Assembly (NCBI GenBank): GCA_017644005.1 | Contig: JAEPMJ010000004.1 | Span: 124,001 to 188,000, forward strand | Origin: Rhizobiaceae bacterium | GTDB taxonomy: Bacteria > Pseudomonadota > Alphaproteobacteria > Rhizobiales > Rhizobiaceae | Reading direction: 5' to 3' | DNA: 64,000 nucleotides | Part shown: one piece after another, positions 8,263 to 19,462 of the stretch | How positions within the stretch are numbered: the first letter of the stretch is position 1 | Layout of the letters: every line of letters starts with the position of its first letter | Notes under the pieces: model-generated | What the model saw: only the letters and a program-made list of their open reading frames with translations | The model's database searches: none | What the model was told of the DNA's origin: nothing | Program-made: the position numbers and the translations under genes

Positions 8263-9723
8263 ATGAATCTCAGTGATTTTTCAGATATTTTGCCGATTGG
8301 AGAGGATCCCGCCATTGCCGGAGCGGCAATCACCGGGATCGCTTCCGATTCGCGGAAGGTGACACCCGGCAACCTGTTTGCGGCCCTTTCGGGCACCAAG
8401 ACCGACGGTGCGGCCTTTGCCGCCGATGCGGCGCAAAAGGGTGCTGCGGCAATTATCGCTGCGCCCGGCGCGATTGCAGACGCGCCCGGCGGCGTACCAG
8501 TCATTGAAGTCGACGATCCGCGCCGTGCGCTGGCGCTCGCCGCCGCACGGTTTTTCGGTGCGCAGCCTGAAACGATCGCCGCCGTCACCGGCACGGCCGG
8601 CAAGACGTCGGTTGCGTCATTCCTGCGCCAGATTTGGAAGCATGGCGGCAAACAGGCCGCCAGCATCGGCACAGTCGGGGTGATTGCTCCGGACAGGGCG
8701 GAATACGGTTCGCTGACGACGCCGGACCCGGTGGTGCTGCACCGGCTCCTGAAGGAACTGGCCGACAGCGGGGTTACCCATGCCGCGATGGAAGCCTCCA
8801 GCCACGGACTGGATCAGCGGCGGCTGGACGGGGTGAGGCTTGCGGTCGGCGGGTTCACCAATCTCGGCCGAGACCATCTCGATTATCACCCGACGGTCGA
8901 CGACTATCACCGCGCCAAGATGCGGCTGTTCGAAGTGCTTTTGCCGAAATCGGCGCCGGCGGTGATCTTTTCCGATGATGCATGGTCGGGCGCCACCGAG
9001 AAGGCGGCGCAGCAGGCCGGCCGGGTCGTGCTGACAGTTGGCCGCAAGGGCGCGCTTCTGACGCTGAAGCGCCTCGAACACGAGCGCGCCAGGCAGCGCG
9101 CGGAAATCGAGGCCGACGGACGTATCTACGAGATCAACCTGCCGCTGGCGGGCGAATTCCAGATCGCGAACGCATTGGTGGCAGCCGGAATGGCGGTGGC
9201 GACAGGCATGCCGATTGAACCTTCACTCCAAGCCATGGAGCATCTGAAGGGCGCGTCGGGCCGGCTGGAACTCGTTGGCACCAAGGCCAACGGAGCGCCG
9301 GTTTATGTCGATTATGCGCATAAACCAGAGGCACTGGAGAATGTGCTTGCCGCCGTTCGGCCTTTCACGACCGGGCGTGTCGTGGTCGTATTCGGATGCG
9401 GGGGCGATCGCGATGCAGGCAAGCGCCCGATCATGGGCGAAATCGCCGCGCGCCTGGCCGACGTCGTGATCGTTACCGACGACAATCCGCGCAGCGAGGA
9501 GCCGGCTGCGATCCGGTCGTCGATCATGGCCGCGGCGCCGGGCGCACGTGAAATTGCCGACCGCCGCGAGGCAATCGGCGAGGCGGTGTCCATGCTTCAA
9601 TCCGGCGATACGCTCATCATCGCCGGCAAGGGACATGAGGAAGGACAGATCATCGGCGACAAGACGCTGCATTTTTCCGACCACGAGGAAGTACGCAACG
9701 CGCTGAAGAGTGTAGCGACGTGA
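8263..9723 (+). CDS. murE: UDP-N-acetylmuramoyl-tripeptide synthetase MurE (meso-DAP adding)
   Basis: MurE adds meso-diaminopimelate to UDP-MurNAc-L-Ala-D-Glu with ATP in the cytoplasm. The 486-residue protein has the ATP-binding loop TGTAGKTS at about residues 109-116, the [11 protein letters not shown] motif in the central domain and a C-terminal DNPRSEEP motif. DNPR is the signature that selects DAP rather than lysine. The start is ATG 8263 after a 39-bp gap that contains one GANTC site (8222-8226). The stop overlaps the murF start. Confidence 0.96.
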   Translation: MNLSDFSDILPIGEDPAIAGAAITGIASDSRKVTPGNLFAALSGTKTDGAAFAADAAQKGAAAIIAAPGAIADAPGGVPVIEVDDPRRALALAAARFFGAQPETIAAVTGTAGKTSVASFLRQIWKHGGKQAASIGTVGVIAPDRAEYGSLTTPDPVVLHRLLKELADSGVTHAAMEASSHGLDQRRLDGVRLAVGGFTNLGRDHLDYHPTVDDYHRAKMRLFEVLLPKSAPAVIFSDDAWSGATEKAAQQAGRVVLTVGRKGALLTLKRLEHERARQRAEIEADGRIYEINLPLAGEFQIANALVAAGMAVATGMPIEPSLQAMEHLKGASGRLELVGTKANGAPVYVDYAHKPEALENVLAAVRPFTTGRVVVVFGCGGDRDAGKRPIMGEIAARLADVVIVTDDNPRSEEPAAIRSSIMAAAPGAREIADRREAIGEAVSMLQSGDTLIIAGKGHEEGQIIGDKTLHFSDHEEVRNALKSVAT

Positions 9724-11174
9724 GTGCGCTCTGGACAGTCGATGACCTTCTGGCCGCCACGCGCGGCAGGCCGTTGGGCAGCCTGCCACACGAGATTTCC
9801 GGCATTTCCATCGACAGCCGCTCACTGAAGCCTGGCGATGCGTTCTTTGCAATCAAGGGCGACCGCGTGGACGGGCACGACTTTGCTTCGGCCGCAATGG
9901 CGGCGGGCGCTGGGCTGCTGGTCGTGGCGGAAGAAAAGCTGCCGGCGCTCGGGCGCCTGGCAATGCCGATGATCGTGGTTTCGGATGTGCTTGCCGCGCT
10001 CGCAGCCGTCGGTGTGGCCGCGCGGGCGCGCTGCAAGGCAAAGGTGATTGCGGTCACCGGGTCGGCCGGCAAGACAACGACCAAGGAAGCGCTGAGACTG
10101 GCTTTGTCGCCTTCCGGCAAGGTGCATGCGTCCGACCGATCCTACAACAACCACTGGGGTGTGCCGCTGTCGCTGGCGCGGCTGCCGGCTGATGCAGACT
10201 ATGCCGTCTTCGAGATCGGCATGAACCATGCCGGCGAGATACGGCCGCTGGTCAAGATGGTCCGCCCGCACATTGCTATGGTGACACTGATTGCGGCGGC
10301 GCATCTCGGCCATTTCAAGAACCTCAACGAAATCGCCGATGCCAAGGCCGAGATATTCGAAGGAGTCGAGAACGGCGGGCACGCTCTGATCAACCGTGAC
10401 GACGAGCGCTGGAAGCTGCTCGAGAAGAAGGCGGGCCAGGCGGGCGTGGAGCAAATTCACGGGTTTGGCGAGCATACGCGAGCCGAATACAAGATCGTCG
10501 GTTTCAAGCCTGTCGACACCGGGTCGGAATTCACCGCCCGCATGAGCGGCCGCGACTTCGCAGTCGCCGTTGGCGCACCGGGCCGCCATATGGCGCAGAA
10601 TGCGCTTTCGGTGCTGGCGGCCGCGCATCTGGCGGGCGCCGACGTCGAGAAGGCCGTTGCTGCGCTTGCCGAGTTAAAGGCAGAGACGGGACGCGGGCGC
10701 ATCCAGCGCCTCAAACATCCGCGCGGCAAGTTCACCCTTATCGATGAAAGCTACAACGCCAACCCGGCTTCCATGGGCGCAGCGATCACGCTGCTGGCGC
10801 AGATGCCGGTGGGACACAATGGCCGCCGCATCGCCGTTCTGGGTGACATGCTGGAACTCGGGGTACATTCCGAGACGCTGCATGCCGATCTCGCCGAGCC
10901 GTTGCAGGAAGCCGGTATCGACCGGGTCTTTCTGGCCGGCCCGGAAATGGCAGCCCTTAATGACAAGCTTCGCGAAACTGCGAAGGTGGATTATCAGCCA
11001 ACCGTCGAAGCTCTGTTGCCGCAGGTGGTTTCCGCAGCGCGACCGGGCGACGTCTTGATGGTCAAATCATCGAACGGTATTGGCTTCGCCCGCATCGTTA
11101 AGGCGTTGGTCGAGAAATTTCCGCCGGTGGAAGAGGGACGTGCCGCGGCGGCCGGAGAGCGGGGGAACCGGTAA
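9720..11174 (+). CDS. murF: UDP-N-acetylmuramoyl-tripeptide--D-alanyl-D-alanine ligase MurF
   Basis: MurF joins D-Ala-D-Ala to the UDP-MurNAc tripeptide, finishing the cytoplasmic pentapeptide precursor. The 484-residue protein has the Mur ligase P-loop [12 protein letters not shown] near residues 113-124, the [10 protein letters not shown] motif of the central domain and [11 protein letters not shown] in the C-terminal domain. The start is GTG 9720, which overlaps the murE stop (GTGA). It is followed after 4 bp by mraY. The dipeptide substrate is made by the Ddl encoded later in the same cluster. Confidence 0.96.
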   Translation: MSALWTVDDLLAATRGRPLGSLPHEISGISIDSRSLKPGDAFFAIKGDRVDGHDFASAAMAAGAGLLVVAEEKLPALGRLAMPMIVVSDVLAALAAVGVAARARCKAKVIAVTGSAGKTTTKEALRLALSPSGKVHASDRSYNNHWGVPLSLARLPADADYAVFEIGMNHAGEIRPLVKMVRPHIAMVTLIAAAHLGHFKNLNEIADAKAEIFEGVENGGHALINRDDERWKLLEKKAGQAGVEQIHGFGEHTRAEYKIVGFKPVDTGSEFTARMSGRDFAVAVGAPGRHMAQNALSVLAAAHLAGADVEKAVAALAELKAETGRGRIQRLKHPRGKFTLIDESYNANPASMGAAITLLAQMPVGHNGRRIAVLGDMLELGVHSETLHADLAEPLQEAGIDRVFLAGPEMAALNDKLRETAKVDYQPTVEALLPQVVSAARPGDVLMVKSSNGIGFARIVKALVEKFPPVEEGRAAAAGERGNR

Positions 11175-11178
11175 TATT

Positions 11179-12261
11179 ATGCTGATCACACTTGTGGAAT
11201 TTGCCGACCAGGTGTCGGTGTTCAATGTCTTTCGCTACATTACGTTCCGTACCGGCGGCGCGCTGATTACCTCGGCGATCATCGTCTTCCTGTTCGGACC
11301 GCGCATCATCGCGGCGCTGAGGATCAGGCAAGGCAAGGGGCAGCCGATCCGGGCAGACGGACCGCAGACGCATTTCAAGAAAGCAGGTACGCCGACGATG
11401 GGCGGACTGATGATCCTGTGCGGGATCATCGGGTCGGCCCTGCTGTGGTGCAATCTGAGCAGCGTCTATGTGTGGACGGTGCTGCTGGTCACCGTCAGCT
11501 TCGGCATCATAGGTTTCTATGACGATTATCTCAAAGTCACCAAACAGACGCATCTCGGCGTGTCCGGCAAGTTCCGGCTTGGCGCGGAGTTCCTTATCGC
11601 CGGCATCGCCGCCTGGGTGATCATGCGCGCGGGGACGCCCGAGTTTTCCTCGTCGCTGACGTTCCCGTTCTTCAAGGACTGGATCGTCAATCTCGGCTGG
11701 TTCTTCATCCCCATGGGCGCATTCGTCATTGTTGGCGCGGGCAATGCGGTGAACCTGACCGACGGCCTCGACGGGCTGGCGATCGTGCCAATCATGGTGG
11801 CGGCAGCCGCATTCGGCACCATCGCCTATCTTTCGGGCAACGCCGTCTTCGCCGACTATCTGCAGATCCACTTCGTACCGGGCACTGGCGAGCTCGCGGT
11901 CATTCTGGGCGCGGTGATCGGGGCGGGCCTCGGGTTCCTGTGGTTCAACGCGCCGCCGGCGGCGATCTTCATGGGCGATACCGGCTCGCTGGCGCTAGGC
12001 GGTCTGACCGGCACGGTTGCGGTCGCCACCAAGCACGAGATCGTTCTCGCCATCATTGGCGGCCTGTTCGTCATGGAAGCACTGTCGGTCATCATCCAGG
12101 TGTTCTTCTTCAAGCTGACCGGCCGCCGCGTTTTCCTGATGGCGCCGATCCACCATCATTTCGAGCGGCTCGGCTGGACCGAAAGCCAGATCGTGATCCG
12201 TTTCTGGATCATCGCAGTGGTGCTGGCGCTGATCGGCCTATCAACGCTGAAGCTGAGGTAG
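11179..12261 (+). CDS. mraY: Phospho-N-acetylmuramoyl-pentapeptide-transferase MraY
   Basis: MraY transfers phospho-MurNAc-pentapeptide from UDP to undecaprenyl phosphate, making lipid I at the inner face of the membrane. The protein has 360 residues with about ten hydrophobic helices. Signature segments are [33 protein letters not shown] (the Asp-Asp pair), [13 protein letters not shown] and [10 protein letters not shown] chose ATG 11179 because it gives the usual length; the frame stays open upstream into murF. It lies between murF and murD as in most bacteria. Confidence 0.97.
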   Translation: MLITLVEFADQVSVFNVFRYITFRTGGALITSAIIVFLFGPRIIAALRIRQGKGQPIRADGPQTHFKKAGTPTMGGLMILCGIIGSALLWCNLSSVYVWTVLLVTVSFGIIGFYDDYLKVTKQTHLGVSGKFRLGAEFLIAGIAAWVIMRAGTPEFSSSLTFPFFKDWIVNLGWFFIPMGAFVIVGAGNAVNLTDGLDGLAIVPIMVAAAAFGTIAYLSGNAVFADYLQIHFVPGTGELAVILGAVIGAGLGFLWFNAPPAAIFMGDTGSLALGGLTGTVAVATKHEIVLAIIGGLFVMEALSVIIQVFFFKLTGRRVFLMAPIHHHFERLGWTESQIVIRFWIIAVVLALIGLSTLKLR

Positions 12262-12268
12262 GACGCAT

Positions 12269-13669
12269 TTGATTCCGGCGCGCAGCTTCGCTGGCAGGAA
12301 GGCCGCTCTTTTCGGGCTCGGCGGTTCAGGTCTTGCAACGGCACGATCGCTCGTTGCCGGGGGCGCCTCCGTGCTTGCGTGGGACGACAACCCAGAAAGC
12401 GTCGCCAAGGCCCGTGCCGAGGGAATCGCGACCGGCGACCTGCGCGAAGCGCGGTGGTCGGATTTTGCGGCGCTGGTCCTTTCGCCCGGGGTGCCGCTGA
12501 CGCATCCCAAGCCGCACTGGACGGCGGAGCTGGCACATGCAGCAGGTGTCGAGATCATTGGCGATATCGAGCTGTTTTCACGCGAGCGGCGGGCGCTGGC
12601 GCCGCAGGCTCCGTTCATCGCGATCACCGGCACCAACGGCAAGTCGACGACGACGGCGCTTGTCGCCCACATCATCTCCGCCAGCGGGCGCGACTGCCAG
12701 ATGGGCGGCAATATCGGTCGCGCGGTGATGACGCTCGAACCGCCGCAGGCCGACCGTTATTACGTGGTCGAATGTTCCTCCTACCAGATCGATCTGGCGC
12801 CTTCGCTCGATGCAAGCGTTGGCCTGCTGCTCAATCTGTCGCCCGACCATCTCGACCGACACGGCAGTATGGACCACTACGCCCAGGTGAAGGCGCGGCT
12901 TGTCGAGAATGCCGAAACCGCAGTCATCGGGGTGGACGACGACCATTCGGCGGCGATTGCCGGCCGGCTCGCGGCATCTGGCAGGCGGGTCGTCCGTATC
13001 TCCAAACACACGCAGTTGGAGGACGGGCTGTTCGCGGAAGGCGCGGAACTTTACCGCGCAACCGACGGCCGGCGTGAACAGATAGGCTCCCTGGCCGGCA
13101 TCACGACGCTACGCGGCGAACATAACGCGCAGAATGCGCTTGGTGCGGTTGCTGCCTGTTTGGCGGTGGGGCTCGAGCCTGACGAAATCAGCGCCGGACT
13201 TGCGAGCTTTCCGGGCCTGGCGCATCGCATGGAGCCCGTAGCGCGGCGGGGCAGGGTGCTGTTCGTCAATGACTCCAAGGCGACCAATTCCGATGCCGCA
13301 ACACCTGCATTGTCGAGCTTCGAGCGCGTCTACTGGATTGCCGGCGGTTTGCCCAAGGAAGGCGGCATCGAGGCCCTGCGGCCGTTCTTCGGCAGGATTG
13401 CACGCGCCTACCTGATCGGCGAGGCCGCGCCGGCTTTCGCTGCCACGCTGGGCGATGCCGTCGATTTCGAGATTTCCGGAACGTTAAATGCTGCGGTACA
13501 CCATGCAGCAGCTGATTCGTCACATGACGAAAGCGCCGAAAGCGTTGTTCTGCTTTCGCCGGCCTGTGCGAGTTTCGACCAGTTCAGGAATTTTGAAGTG
13601 CGTGGCGATGCGTTCCGTGCCGCCGTGCTGGCGCTGCAAGGCGTTGAACCGATCGGAGGGAGTGCCTGA
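12269..13669 (+). CDS. murD: UDP-N-acetylmuramoylalanine--D-glutamate ligase MurD
   Basis: MurD adds D-glutamate to UDP-MurNAc-L-Ala with ATP. The 466-residue protein begins with a Rossmann-like nucleotide-binding fold ([17 protein letters not shown]). It then has the P-loop [13 protein letters not shown] near residue 116, [17 protein letters not shown] in the central domain and [13 protein letters not shown] in the C-terminal domain. The start is TTG 12269, seven bases after mraY; no ATG or GTG before the Rossmann motif would serve. Its stop overlaps the ftsW start by one base. Confidence 0.95.
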   Translation: MIPARSFAGRKAALFGLGGSGLATARSLVAGGASVLAWDDNPESVAKARAEGIATGDLREARWSDFAALVLSPGVPLTHPKPHWTAELAHAAGVEIIGDIELFSRERRALAPQAPFIAITGTNGKSTTTALVAHIISASGRDCQMGGNIGRAVMTLEPPQADRYYVVECSSYQIDLAPSLDASVGLLLNLSPDHLDRHGSMDHYAQVKARLVENAETAVIGVDDDHSAAIAGRLAASGRRVVRISKHTQLEDGLFAEGAELYRATDGRREQIGSLAGITTLRGEHNAQNALGAVAACLAVGLEPDEISAGLASFPGLAHRMEPVARRGRVLFVNDSKATNSDAATPALSSFERVYWIAGGLPKEGGIEALRPFFGRIARAYLIGEAAPAFAATLGDAVDFEISGTLNAAVHHAAADSSHDESAESVVLLSPACASFDQFRNFEVRGDAFRAAVLALQGVEPIGGSA

Positions 13670-14823
13670 TGGTAAGCCGTGTGGATCGCGGACCTGTTGC
13701 GAACTGGTGGTGGACAGTCGACCGCTGGCTGCTGGCTGCCTTTGTCGCGCTGATGGTGCTTGGCATCGTTCTGTCGTTTTCCGCAAGCCCGCCAGTGGCC
13801 GAACGGCTGGGGCTCGACCCCTATCATTTCGTCTCAAAACAGCTGATTTTCATGCTGCCGGCGCTGGCTGTCATGATCGGTGTGTCGTTTCTCAACAAAC
13901 GCTACATCAGGCGGCTTGCGCTGCTGATGCTGCTCGGTTCGCTGGTGCTGATGCTGGCCGCGCTCTACCTTGGCATCGAAGTGAAAGGTTCGCGGCGCTG
14001 GATCTACATCGCCGGTGTATCGGTGCAACCGTCGGAGTATCTCAAGCCGGCCTTCGTCATCATCTGTGCGTGGCTGTTCGCCGAAAACGGCAAGCACCCG
14101 GAAGTACCCGGCAATCTGTTTGCGATGATCCTGCTCGGTCTGGTGCTGGCGCTGCTCGTGTCACAACCCGATCTCGGGCAGTCGCTGCTGGTTCTCGCCA
14201 CCTGGGGTGTCATGTTCTTCATGGCCGGACTTTCATGGATTTGGATCATTGTTCTGGGCGCGGTGGCCATGGGCGGCCTGGTTCTGGCCTATGGCGCTTT
14301 CCCGCATGTGGCCGAGCGTATCGACCGGTTCGTTACCGGTGAAGGCGACACGTTTCAGGTCGATGTCGGGCGCGAGGCGATGATGCGCGGCGGCTGGTTC
14401 GGTCAGGGGCCGGGCGAGGGCTCCGTCAAACGAATTCTGCCGGACAGCCATACCGATTTCATCTTCGCCGTGGCGGCCGAAGAATTCGGCCTTCTGCTTT
14501 GCATTGCGATCGCCGCGCTGTTCGCGTTCGTGGTCATTCGCGGCCTGATCATTGCCGCCCGGGAGGCGGATGATTTTCCGCGCTATGCAATCGCCGGGCT
14601 TGTGACCGTCTTCGGTTTCCAGTCAATCATCAATATGGGTGTCAACGTGCAGCTTCTGCCGGCAAAAGGCATGACGCTGCCTTTCATTTCGTCCGGCGGT
14701 TCGTCGCTTCTGGCCATGGCGATTTCGACCGGCATGGTGCTGGCGCTGACCCGCAGGCATCCGGAAAAGCGTATGCAGCACAGTGTGACGCGCAGCTGGC
14801 AAAGCGCGACCGTGACGCATTAG
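13669..14823 (+). CDS. ftsW: Peptidoglycan glycosyltransferase FtsW (SEDS family)
   Basis: FtsW is the septal lipid II polymerase that works with FtsI. The 384-residue protein has about ten transmembrane helices and SEDS signatures: GSRRWIYIAGVSVQPSEYLK, VSQPDLGQS, the loop GPGEGSVKRILPDSHTDFIF, and LPFISSGGSS near the C-terminus. The Asp-containing loop is the expected catalytic region. ATG 13669 shares one base with the murD stop. It is followed directly by murG. Confidence 0.96.
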   Translation: MVSRVDRGPVANWWWTVDRWLLAAFVALMVLGIVLSFSASPPVAERLGLDPYHFVSKQLIFMLPALAVMIGVSFLNKRYIRRLALLMLLGSLVLMLAALYLGIEVKGSRRWIYIAGVSVQPSEYLKPAFVIICAWLFAENGKHPEVPGNLFAMILLGLVLALLVSQPDLGQSLLVLATWGVMFFMAGLSWIWIIVLGAVAMGGLVLAYGAFPHVAERIDRFVTGEGDTFQVDVGREAMMRGGWFGQGPGEGSVKRILPDSHTDFIFAVAAEEFGLLLCIAIAALFAFVVIRGLIIAAREADDFPRYAIAGLVTVFGFQSIINMGVNVQLLPAKGMTLPFISSGGSSLLAMAISTGMVLALTRRHPEKRMQHSVTRSWQSATVTH

Positions 14824-15948
14824 ATGGGCAAGGGGACGATTTTCCTGGCTGCCGGCGGCACGGGCGGCCATCTGTTTCCGGCCGAAGCGCTGGCGCATGA
14901 ACTGCAGCGGCGTGGCTGGCGCGTCGATCTGGTGACCGACCACCGGGCCGAACGTTTTGCGGGAACATTTCCGGCAGCCGAAACCCACATCGTGTCGTCG
15001 GCAACGATCGGGGCACGCAATCCCATCGCTCTGATGCGGGCGAGCTGGGCGATCTGGCGAGGTGTGCGCCAGGCATCGAAGCTTATCGATGCGGCGAGAC
15101 CAAAGGCCGTGGTCGGCTTCGGCGGCTACCCGACATTGCCGCCGGTCTATGCAGCAACGCGGCGCGGCGTACCGACAATGCTTCACGAACAGAACGCCGT
15201 CATGGGCCGCGCCAACCGTGCGCTCGCGGCCCGCGTGACGGCCATCGCCGGCGGTTTCCTGAAGGCCGAGGGCGCCCATGCCTCCAAGATCGTGGAGACC
15301 GGAAATCCCGTCCGTCCGGCGGTGATTGCAGCGCGCGAGGTGCCATTCAAGGCGCCAGCCAAAGGAATGCCATTCAATCTGCTTGTGTTCGGCGGCAGCC
15401 AGGGCGCGCAGTTCTTTTCGCAGGCACTTCCGGAGGCGATTGCACTGCTGCCGGAAGGCCAGCGCAAGCGGCTTCGCGTTACCCAGCAAGCGCGGCCGGA
15501 AGACGAGGCGGCTGCACGAAGTGCCTACGCCAAGCTCGGCCTGGACGCCGAAGTCGCCCCATTCTTCACCGACATGGCCGAACGCATGGCGGCAGCGCAT
15601 CTGGTGATTTCCCGGTCCGGCGCCTCCACCGTTTCCGAGGTTGCCGTGATCGGGCGCCCGGCGATCCTGGTGCCTTACCCCTACGCGCTAGACCACGATC
15701 AGGCGGCGAACGCGGCGGCCTTGGCGGCATCCGGCGGTGCCGAATTGCATGCTCAGGACACACTTGAGCCGCAGCGGCTCGCCGAACTAATCGGCGCTGC
15801 GATGGACGACCCCAAAGAGCTCGGCCGGCGCGCCACGGCAGCGCGCAACGCGGGAAAGCCTCAGGCCGCGCGGTTGCTCGCCGATATGGTAGAAGCTATT
15901 GCGGACGGCAAGTCAGTGGCCGCGTTGAAGAAGGAACTTCCGGAATGA
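14824..15948 (+). CDS. murG: UDP-N-acetylglucosamine--lipid I GlcNAc transferase MurG
   Basis: MurG adds GlcNAc to lipid I at the cytoplasmic face of the membrane, making lipid II. The 374-residue GT28-family protein has the N-terminal acceptor loop [14 protein letters not shown] near residue 9. It also has [22 protein letters not shown] and the C-terminal donor-binding segment [20 protein letters not shown] with [13 protein letters not shown] 14824 directly follows the ftsW stop codon. The stop overlaps murC by 4 bp. Confidence 0.97.
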   Translation: MGKGTIFLAAGGTGGHLFPAEALAHELQRRGWRVDLVTDHRAERFAGTFPAAETHIVSSATIGARNPIALMRASWAIWRGVRQASKLIDAARPKAVVGFGGYPTLPPVYAATRRGVPTMLHEQNAVMGRANRALAARVTAIAGGFLKAEGAHASKIVETGNPVRPAVIAAREVPFKAPAKGMPFNLLVFGGSQGAQFFSQALPEAIALLPEGQRKRLRVTQQARPEDEAAARSAYAKLGLDAEVAPFFTDMAERMAAAHLVISRSGASTVSEVAVIGRPAILVPYPYALDHDQAANAAALAASGGAELHAQDTLEPQRLAELIGAAMDDPKELGRRATAARNAGKPQAARLLADMVEAIADGKSVAALKKELPE

Positions 15949-17357
15949 AAATGCCCGAGACCATCGGAGTCGTGCATTTTGTCGGCATCGGCGGCATCGG
16001 CATGAGCGGCATCGCGGAGGTGCTGCACAATCTGGGCTACACGGTGCAGGGTTCCGACCAGTCGGAAAACGCCAATGTGCAGCGCCTGCGCGACAAGGGC
16101 ATTGTCTGCCATGTCGGCCACAAATCGGAAAACCTCGGCAATGCCGAGGTGGTGGTGGTTTCGACGGCGATACGCAAGGACAATCCCGAGCTTGTCGCGG
16201 CCCGCGAGCGGCTGTTGCCCGTGGTGCGGCGTGCCGAGATGCTGGCCGAGCTTATGCGTTTCGGGCAGGCGGTCGCCATCGGTGGCACGCATGGCAAGAC
16301 CACAACAACCTCCATGGTCGGCACGCTTCTTGAAGCTGGCGGACTCGACCCTACGGTCATCAATGGCGGCATCATCAACGCCTATGGCACCAACGCACGC
16401 ATGGGCGAGGGAGACTGGATGGTCGTTGAGGCGGATGAGAGCGACGGCACATTCCTGAAGCTGCCGGCGGACATCGCCGTCGTGACCAATATCGATCCCG
16501 AACATCTCGACCATTACGGGACGTTCGAAGAAGTGCGCCGGGCGTTTGCACAGTTTGTCGAGAACGTCCCATTCTACGGTTTTGGCGTGATGTGTATCGA
16601 TCACCCCGAGGTGCAGGCGCTGGTTTCGCGCATCGAAGACCGCCGCGTCATCACCTATGGCGAAAATCCGCAGGCCGACGTGCGCTATTCCAATATCAGC
16701 ATGGCCGACGGTATGTCGCGGTTCGACGTCACGATCCGCGACCGCAAGACGGGACAGACGTCGACGATGGAAAATCTCGAACTGCCGATGCCGGGCCGGC
16801 ACAATATCGCCAACGCCACGGCGGCCGTTGCGGTCGCACATGAGCTCGGAATTTCGCCGGAACGAATTGCCAAGGGCCTTTCGGGCTTCGGCGGCGTGAA
16901 GCGACGTTTCACGCTGACGGGCGAGTGGAACGGCGTGAAGATTTTCGACGACTATGGCCATCATCCGGTGGAAATCAAAGCGGTGCTGGCGGCCGCGCGC
17001 GAATCCTGCTCGGGCCGGGTGATCGCTATCGCGCAGCCGCATCGCTTTACCCGCCTGCGCGATTTGTTCGACGATTTTTCCTCCTGCTTCAACGATGCCG
17101 ACACGATCATGGTTGCGCCCGTCTATACTGCCGGCGAAAACCCCATTGAGGGCGTGACATCGGAGGCACTGGTGACACGCATCCGCGCCGGCGGTCATCG
17201 TGATGCGCGCCATATCGAAGGACCGGAGGCGGTTGCACCGTTTGTGCGCGCGAATGCAAGGTCAGGGGATTTCGTGATCTATCTGGGTGCGGGCAACATC
17301 ACCCAATGGGCCAATGCTCTGCCCGGCGAACTCACGGCTTCCGAGCAAGCTGCATGA
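15945..17357 (+). CDS. murC: UDP-N-acetylmuramate--L-alanine ligase MurC
   Basis: MurC starts the stem peptide by adding L-Ala to UDP-MurNAc. The 470-residue protein has [20 protein letters not shown] at the N-terminus, the P-loop [15 protein letters not shown] near residues 109-123, [12 protein letters not shown] and [11 protein letters not shown] in the middle, and [15 protein letters not shown] in the C-terminal domain. The start is ATG 15945, inside the end of murG. The stop TGA lies within ATGA shared with the murB start. A 450-residue open frame on the opposite strand here is a codon-bias shadow. Confidence 0.97.
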   Translation: MKMPETIGVVHFVGIGGIGMSGIAEVLHNLGYTVQGSDQSENANVQRLRDKGIVCHVGHKSENLGNAEVVVVSTAIRKDNPELVAARERLLPVVRRAEMLAELMRFGQAVAIGGTHGKTTTTSMVGTLLEAGGLDPTVINGGIINAYGTNARMGEGDWMVVEADESDGTFLKLPADIAVVTNIDPEHLDHYGTFEEVRRAFAQFVENVPFYGFGVMCIDHPEVQALVSRIEDRRVITYGENPQADVRYSNISMADGMSRFDVTIRDRKTGQTSTMENLELPMPGRHNIANATAAVAVAHELGISPERIAKGLSGFGGVKRRFTLTGEWNGVKIFDDYGHHPVEIKAVLAAARESCSGRVIAIAQPHRFTRLRDLFDDFSSCFNDADTIMVAPVYTAGENPIEGVTSEALVTRIRAGGHRDARHIEGPEAVAPFVRANARSGDFVIYLGAGNITQWANALPGELTASEQAA

Positions 17358-18319
17358 CGGACGGCAGGGCGCTTCTCGAACGGCTGGCCGGGCCGCTCGC
17401 GGCGATCCGCGGGCGAATGACGCCCGATGCCGGCATGGACAAGGTAACCTGGTTTCGCGCCGGCGGCCCGGCGGAAGTGCTGTTCCAGCCGGCGGATGCG
17501 GAGGATCTCGCCGCTTTTCTCAAGGCGGTGCCTGCGGATGTGCCGGTAATGGCGGTCGGCATCGGCTCCAACCTTCTGGTACGCGAGGGCGGCATACCTG
17601 GCTTTGTGGTGCGGCTCTCGGCCAAGGGCTTCGGCGACGTCGAGCAGGTTTCCGATACGCGCATCAAGGCGGGCGCGGCGGTACCGGACAAGCGGCTTGC
17701 GGCGGCGGCACTCGATGCAGGGATCGGCGGCTTGCATTTCTATCACGGCATTCCCGGTGCGATCGGCGGCGCTGTTCGCATGAATGCCGGCGCAAACGGC
17801 GTGGAAACGAAGGACCAAATCGTCGAAGTTCATGCCCTTGACCGCGAGGGAGAGATGCATGTGCTTTCGCGCGACGAGATGGGTTATGGCTACCGCCATT
17901 CCTCCGCGCCGAAGGACCTGATCTTCACTGCCGCCATTTATGAGGGCCCGAAGGCCGACGCAGCGGACATCAAGGCGGCGATGGATGCGGTTCAGAACCA
18001 TCGCGAGACCGTACAGCCGATCCGCGAAAAAACGGGCGGCTCGACGTTCAAGAACCCACCGGGCGCCTCGGCCTGGAAACTCATCGACGCCGCCGGCTGT
18101 CGAGGGCTCCATATCGGCGGTGCGCAGGTTTCACCAATGCACTGCAACTTTCTCATCAACACCGGTGCGGCGACCGGCTACGACCTTGAATTTCTCGGCG
18201 AGACGGTGCGCGCACGTGTGCTGGAACATTCCGGCGTCAAGCTCGAATGGGAAATCAAACGGGTCGGCAATTTTCGGCCGGGGCACGAGATCGACGAGTT
18301 TCAGGGGCTGCTCCTCTAG
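17354..18319 (+). CDS. murB: UDP-N-acetylenolpyruvoylglucosamine reductase MurB
   Basis: MurB is an FAD- and NADPH-dependent reductase that turns UDP-GlcNAc-enolpyruvate into UDP-MurNAc. The 321-residue protein shows the type I features: [15 protein letters not shown] at the N-terminus, [15 protein letters not shown], the FAD-site segment [30 protein letters not shown], and [10 protein letters not shown] with the catalytic Ser in STFKNP. The start is ATG 17354, overlapping murC (ATGA). A 216-bp regulatory gap follows, the largest inside the dcw cluster. Confidence 0.96.
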   Translation: MTDGRALLERLAGPLAAIRGRMTPDAGMDKVTWFRAGGPAEVLFQPADAEDLAAFLKAVPADVPVMAVGIGSNLLVREGGIPGFVVRLSAKGFGDVEQVSDTRIKAGAAVPDKRLAAAALDAGIGGLHFYHGIPGAIGGAVRMNAGANGVETKDQIVEVHALDREGEMHVLSRDEMGYGYRHSSAPKDLIFTAAIYEGPKADAADIKAAMDAVQNHRETVQPIREKTGGSTFKNPPGASAWKLIDAAGCRGLHIGGAQVSPMHCNFLINTGAATGYDLEFLGETVRARVLEHSGVKLEWEIKRVGNFRPGHEIDEFQGLLL

Positions 18320-18374
18320 CTCAACCTGCCGGCAGCCGGCGAAATCCAAGCTTTATGAAACAAGGCCTTGCCAC

Positions 18375-18493
18375 AGAATCAACTCTCTGATTCTTTGGGG
18401 CAGCGGCGTTTCCTGATTTGAGTCGGTATTGAGCGCGTAACGCGTCAACCTTCGGGCACAGGCGTGACTCGGAGGGGACTCGGAATCCGATTC
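18375..18493. promoter_or_regulatory. GANTC-rich intergenic region ahead of ddl-ftsQ-ftsA-ftsZ
   Basis: Four GANTC (CcrM methylation) sites lie in the 216-bp murB-ddl gap: 18376-18380, 18389-18393, 18483-18487 and 18489-18493. The first pair forms the arms of a hairpin, AGAATCA (18375-18381) and TGATTCT (18388-18394). The second pair is also nearly palindromic. In Caulobacter, CcrM methylation with GcrA controls promoters of division genes, so this is a candidate cell-cycle-regulated promoter region for the distal dcw genes. The rest of the gap (18320-18535) holds a GCGCGTAACGCG inverted repeat and no gene I can support. Confidence 0.55.
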
Positions 18494-18535
18494 AGTGACG
18501 TCCACGGTGCGAGCTAGCAGGGGGTAGACCGGGGC

Positions 18536-19462
18536 ATGACGACCAAGCATGTGGCGATGCTTTACGGCGGGTTCTCGTCCGAGCGCCCGGTCAGCCTGTC
18601 CTCGGGCAACGCCTGTGCCGACGCCCTGGAAGCCGAGGGCTACAGGGTCACCCGGGTGGATGTCGGCCGTGACGTCGCCGAGGTGCTGAAGCGGCTTGAT
18701 CCGGATGTCGCGTTCAACGCGTTGCACGGTCCGTTCGGTGAAGACGGCACCATACAGGGCATTCTGGAATATCTGCAGATACCGTATACGCATTCGGGCG
18801 TGCTTGCCTCCGCACTTGCCATGGACAAGGAGCGCGCCAAGGTCATCGCCGCCGCAGCCGGCATCCCCGTTGCTACGGCGCTGGTCATGAACCGTCATGA
18901 CATCGGCACCGAACATCCGATGGAGCCGCCCTATGTGGTCAAGCCGGTCCGCGAGGGTTCAAGCTTCGGCGTCGTGATCGTCGATGCCAAGCAGTCCCAT
19001 CCGCCGCAGATCATCGGGTCGGCGGAGTGGCGCTACGGCGACATAGTCATGGTCGAAAGGTTCATTCCGGGGCGCGAACTGACCTGTGCGGTGATGGCCG
19101 GTGAATCGCTTGGCGTGACCGAAATCGTGCCTGTCGGACACAGCTTCTACGATTACGACGCAAAGTATGTCGAAGGGGGCTCAAAACACGAATGCCCGGC
19201 AAAACTTTCACCGAATATTTACCAAAAAATAGAGACACTGTCGGTCAAGGCTCATGACGTAATCGGCTGCCGCGGGGTTTCCCGGTCAGACTTCCGTTTT
19301 GACGAGGCCGCCTCTGCGGATGGCGAACTCGTCTGGCTTGAAGTCAACACACAGCCTGGCATGACGCCGACATCGCTCGTGCCCGAGCTGGCGCTTCATT
19401 CGGGGCGTTCCTTTGGCGAGCTGTTGCGCTGGATGGTGGAGGACGCTTCGTGTTCGCGTTGA
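18536..19462 (+). CDS. ddl: D-alanine--D-alanine ligase
   Basis: Ddl makes the D-Ala-D-Ala dipeptide used by MurF. The 308-residue ATP-grasp enzyme begins with [17 protein letters not shown], followed by [14 protein letters not shown], the ATP-binding strand [14 protein letters not shown], the RSDFR segment and the metal-binding [14 protein letters not shown] motif. The length matches DdlB. ATG 18536 is the first start after the GANTC-rich gap. The C-terminus overlaps the ftsQ start by 13 bp, so it is translated with the ftsQAZ genes. Confidence 0.96.
   Translation: MTTKHVAMLYGGFSSERPVSLSSGNACADALEAEGYRVTRVDVGRDVAEVLKRLDPDVAFNALHGPFGEDGTIQGILEYLQIPYTHSGVLASALAMDKERAKVIAAAAGIPVATALVMNRHDIGTEHPMEPPYVVKPVREGSSFGVVIVDAKQSHPPQIIGSAEWRYGDIVMVERFIPGRELTCAVMAGESLGVTEIVPVGHSFYDYDAKYVEGGSKHECPAKLSPNIYQKIETLSVKAHDVIGCRGVSRSDFRFDEAASADGELVWLEVNTQPGMTPTSLVPELALHSGRSFGELLRWMVEDASCSR

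Noticed and set aside
15861..17213. A 450-residue open frame on the minus strand
   Set aside because: It is antisense to murC, a well-supported gene; long shadows are common here.
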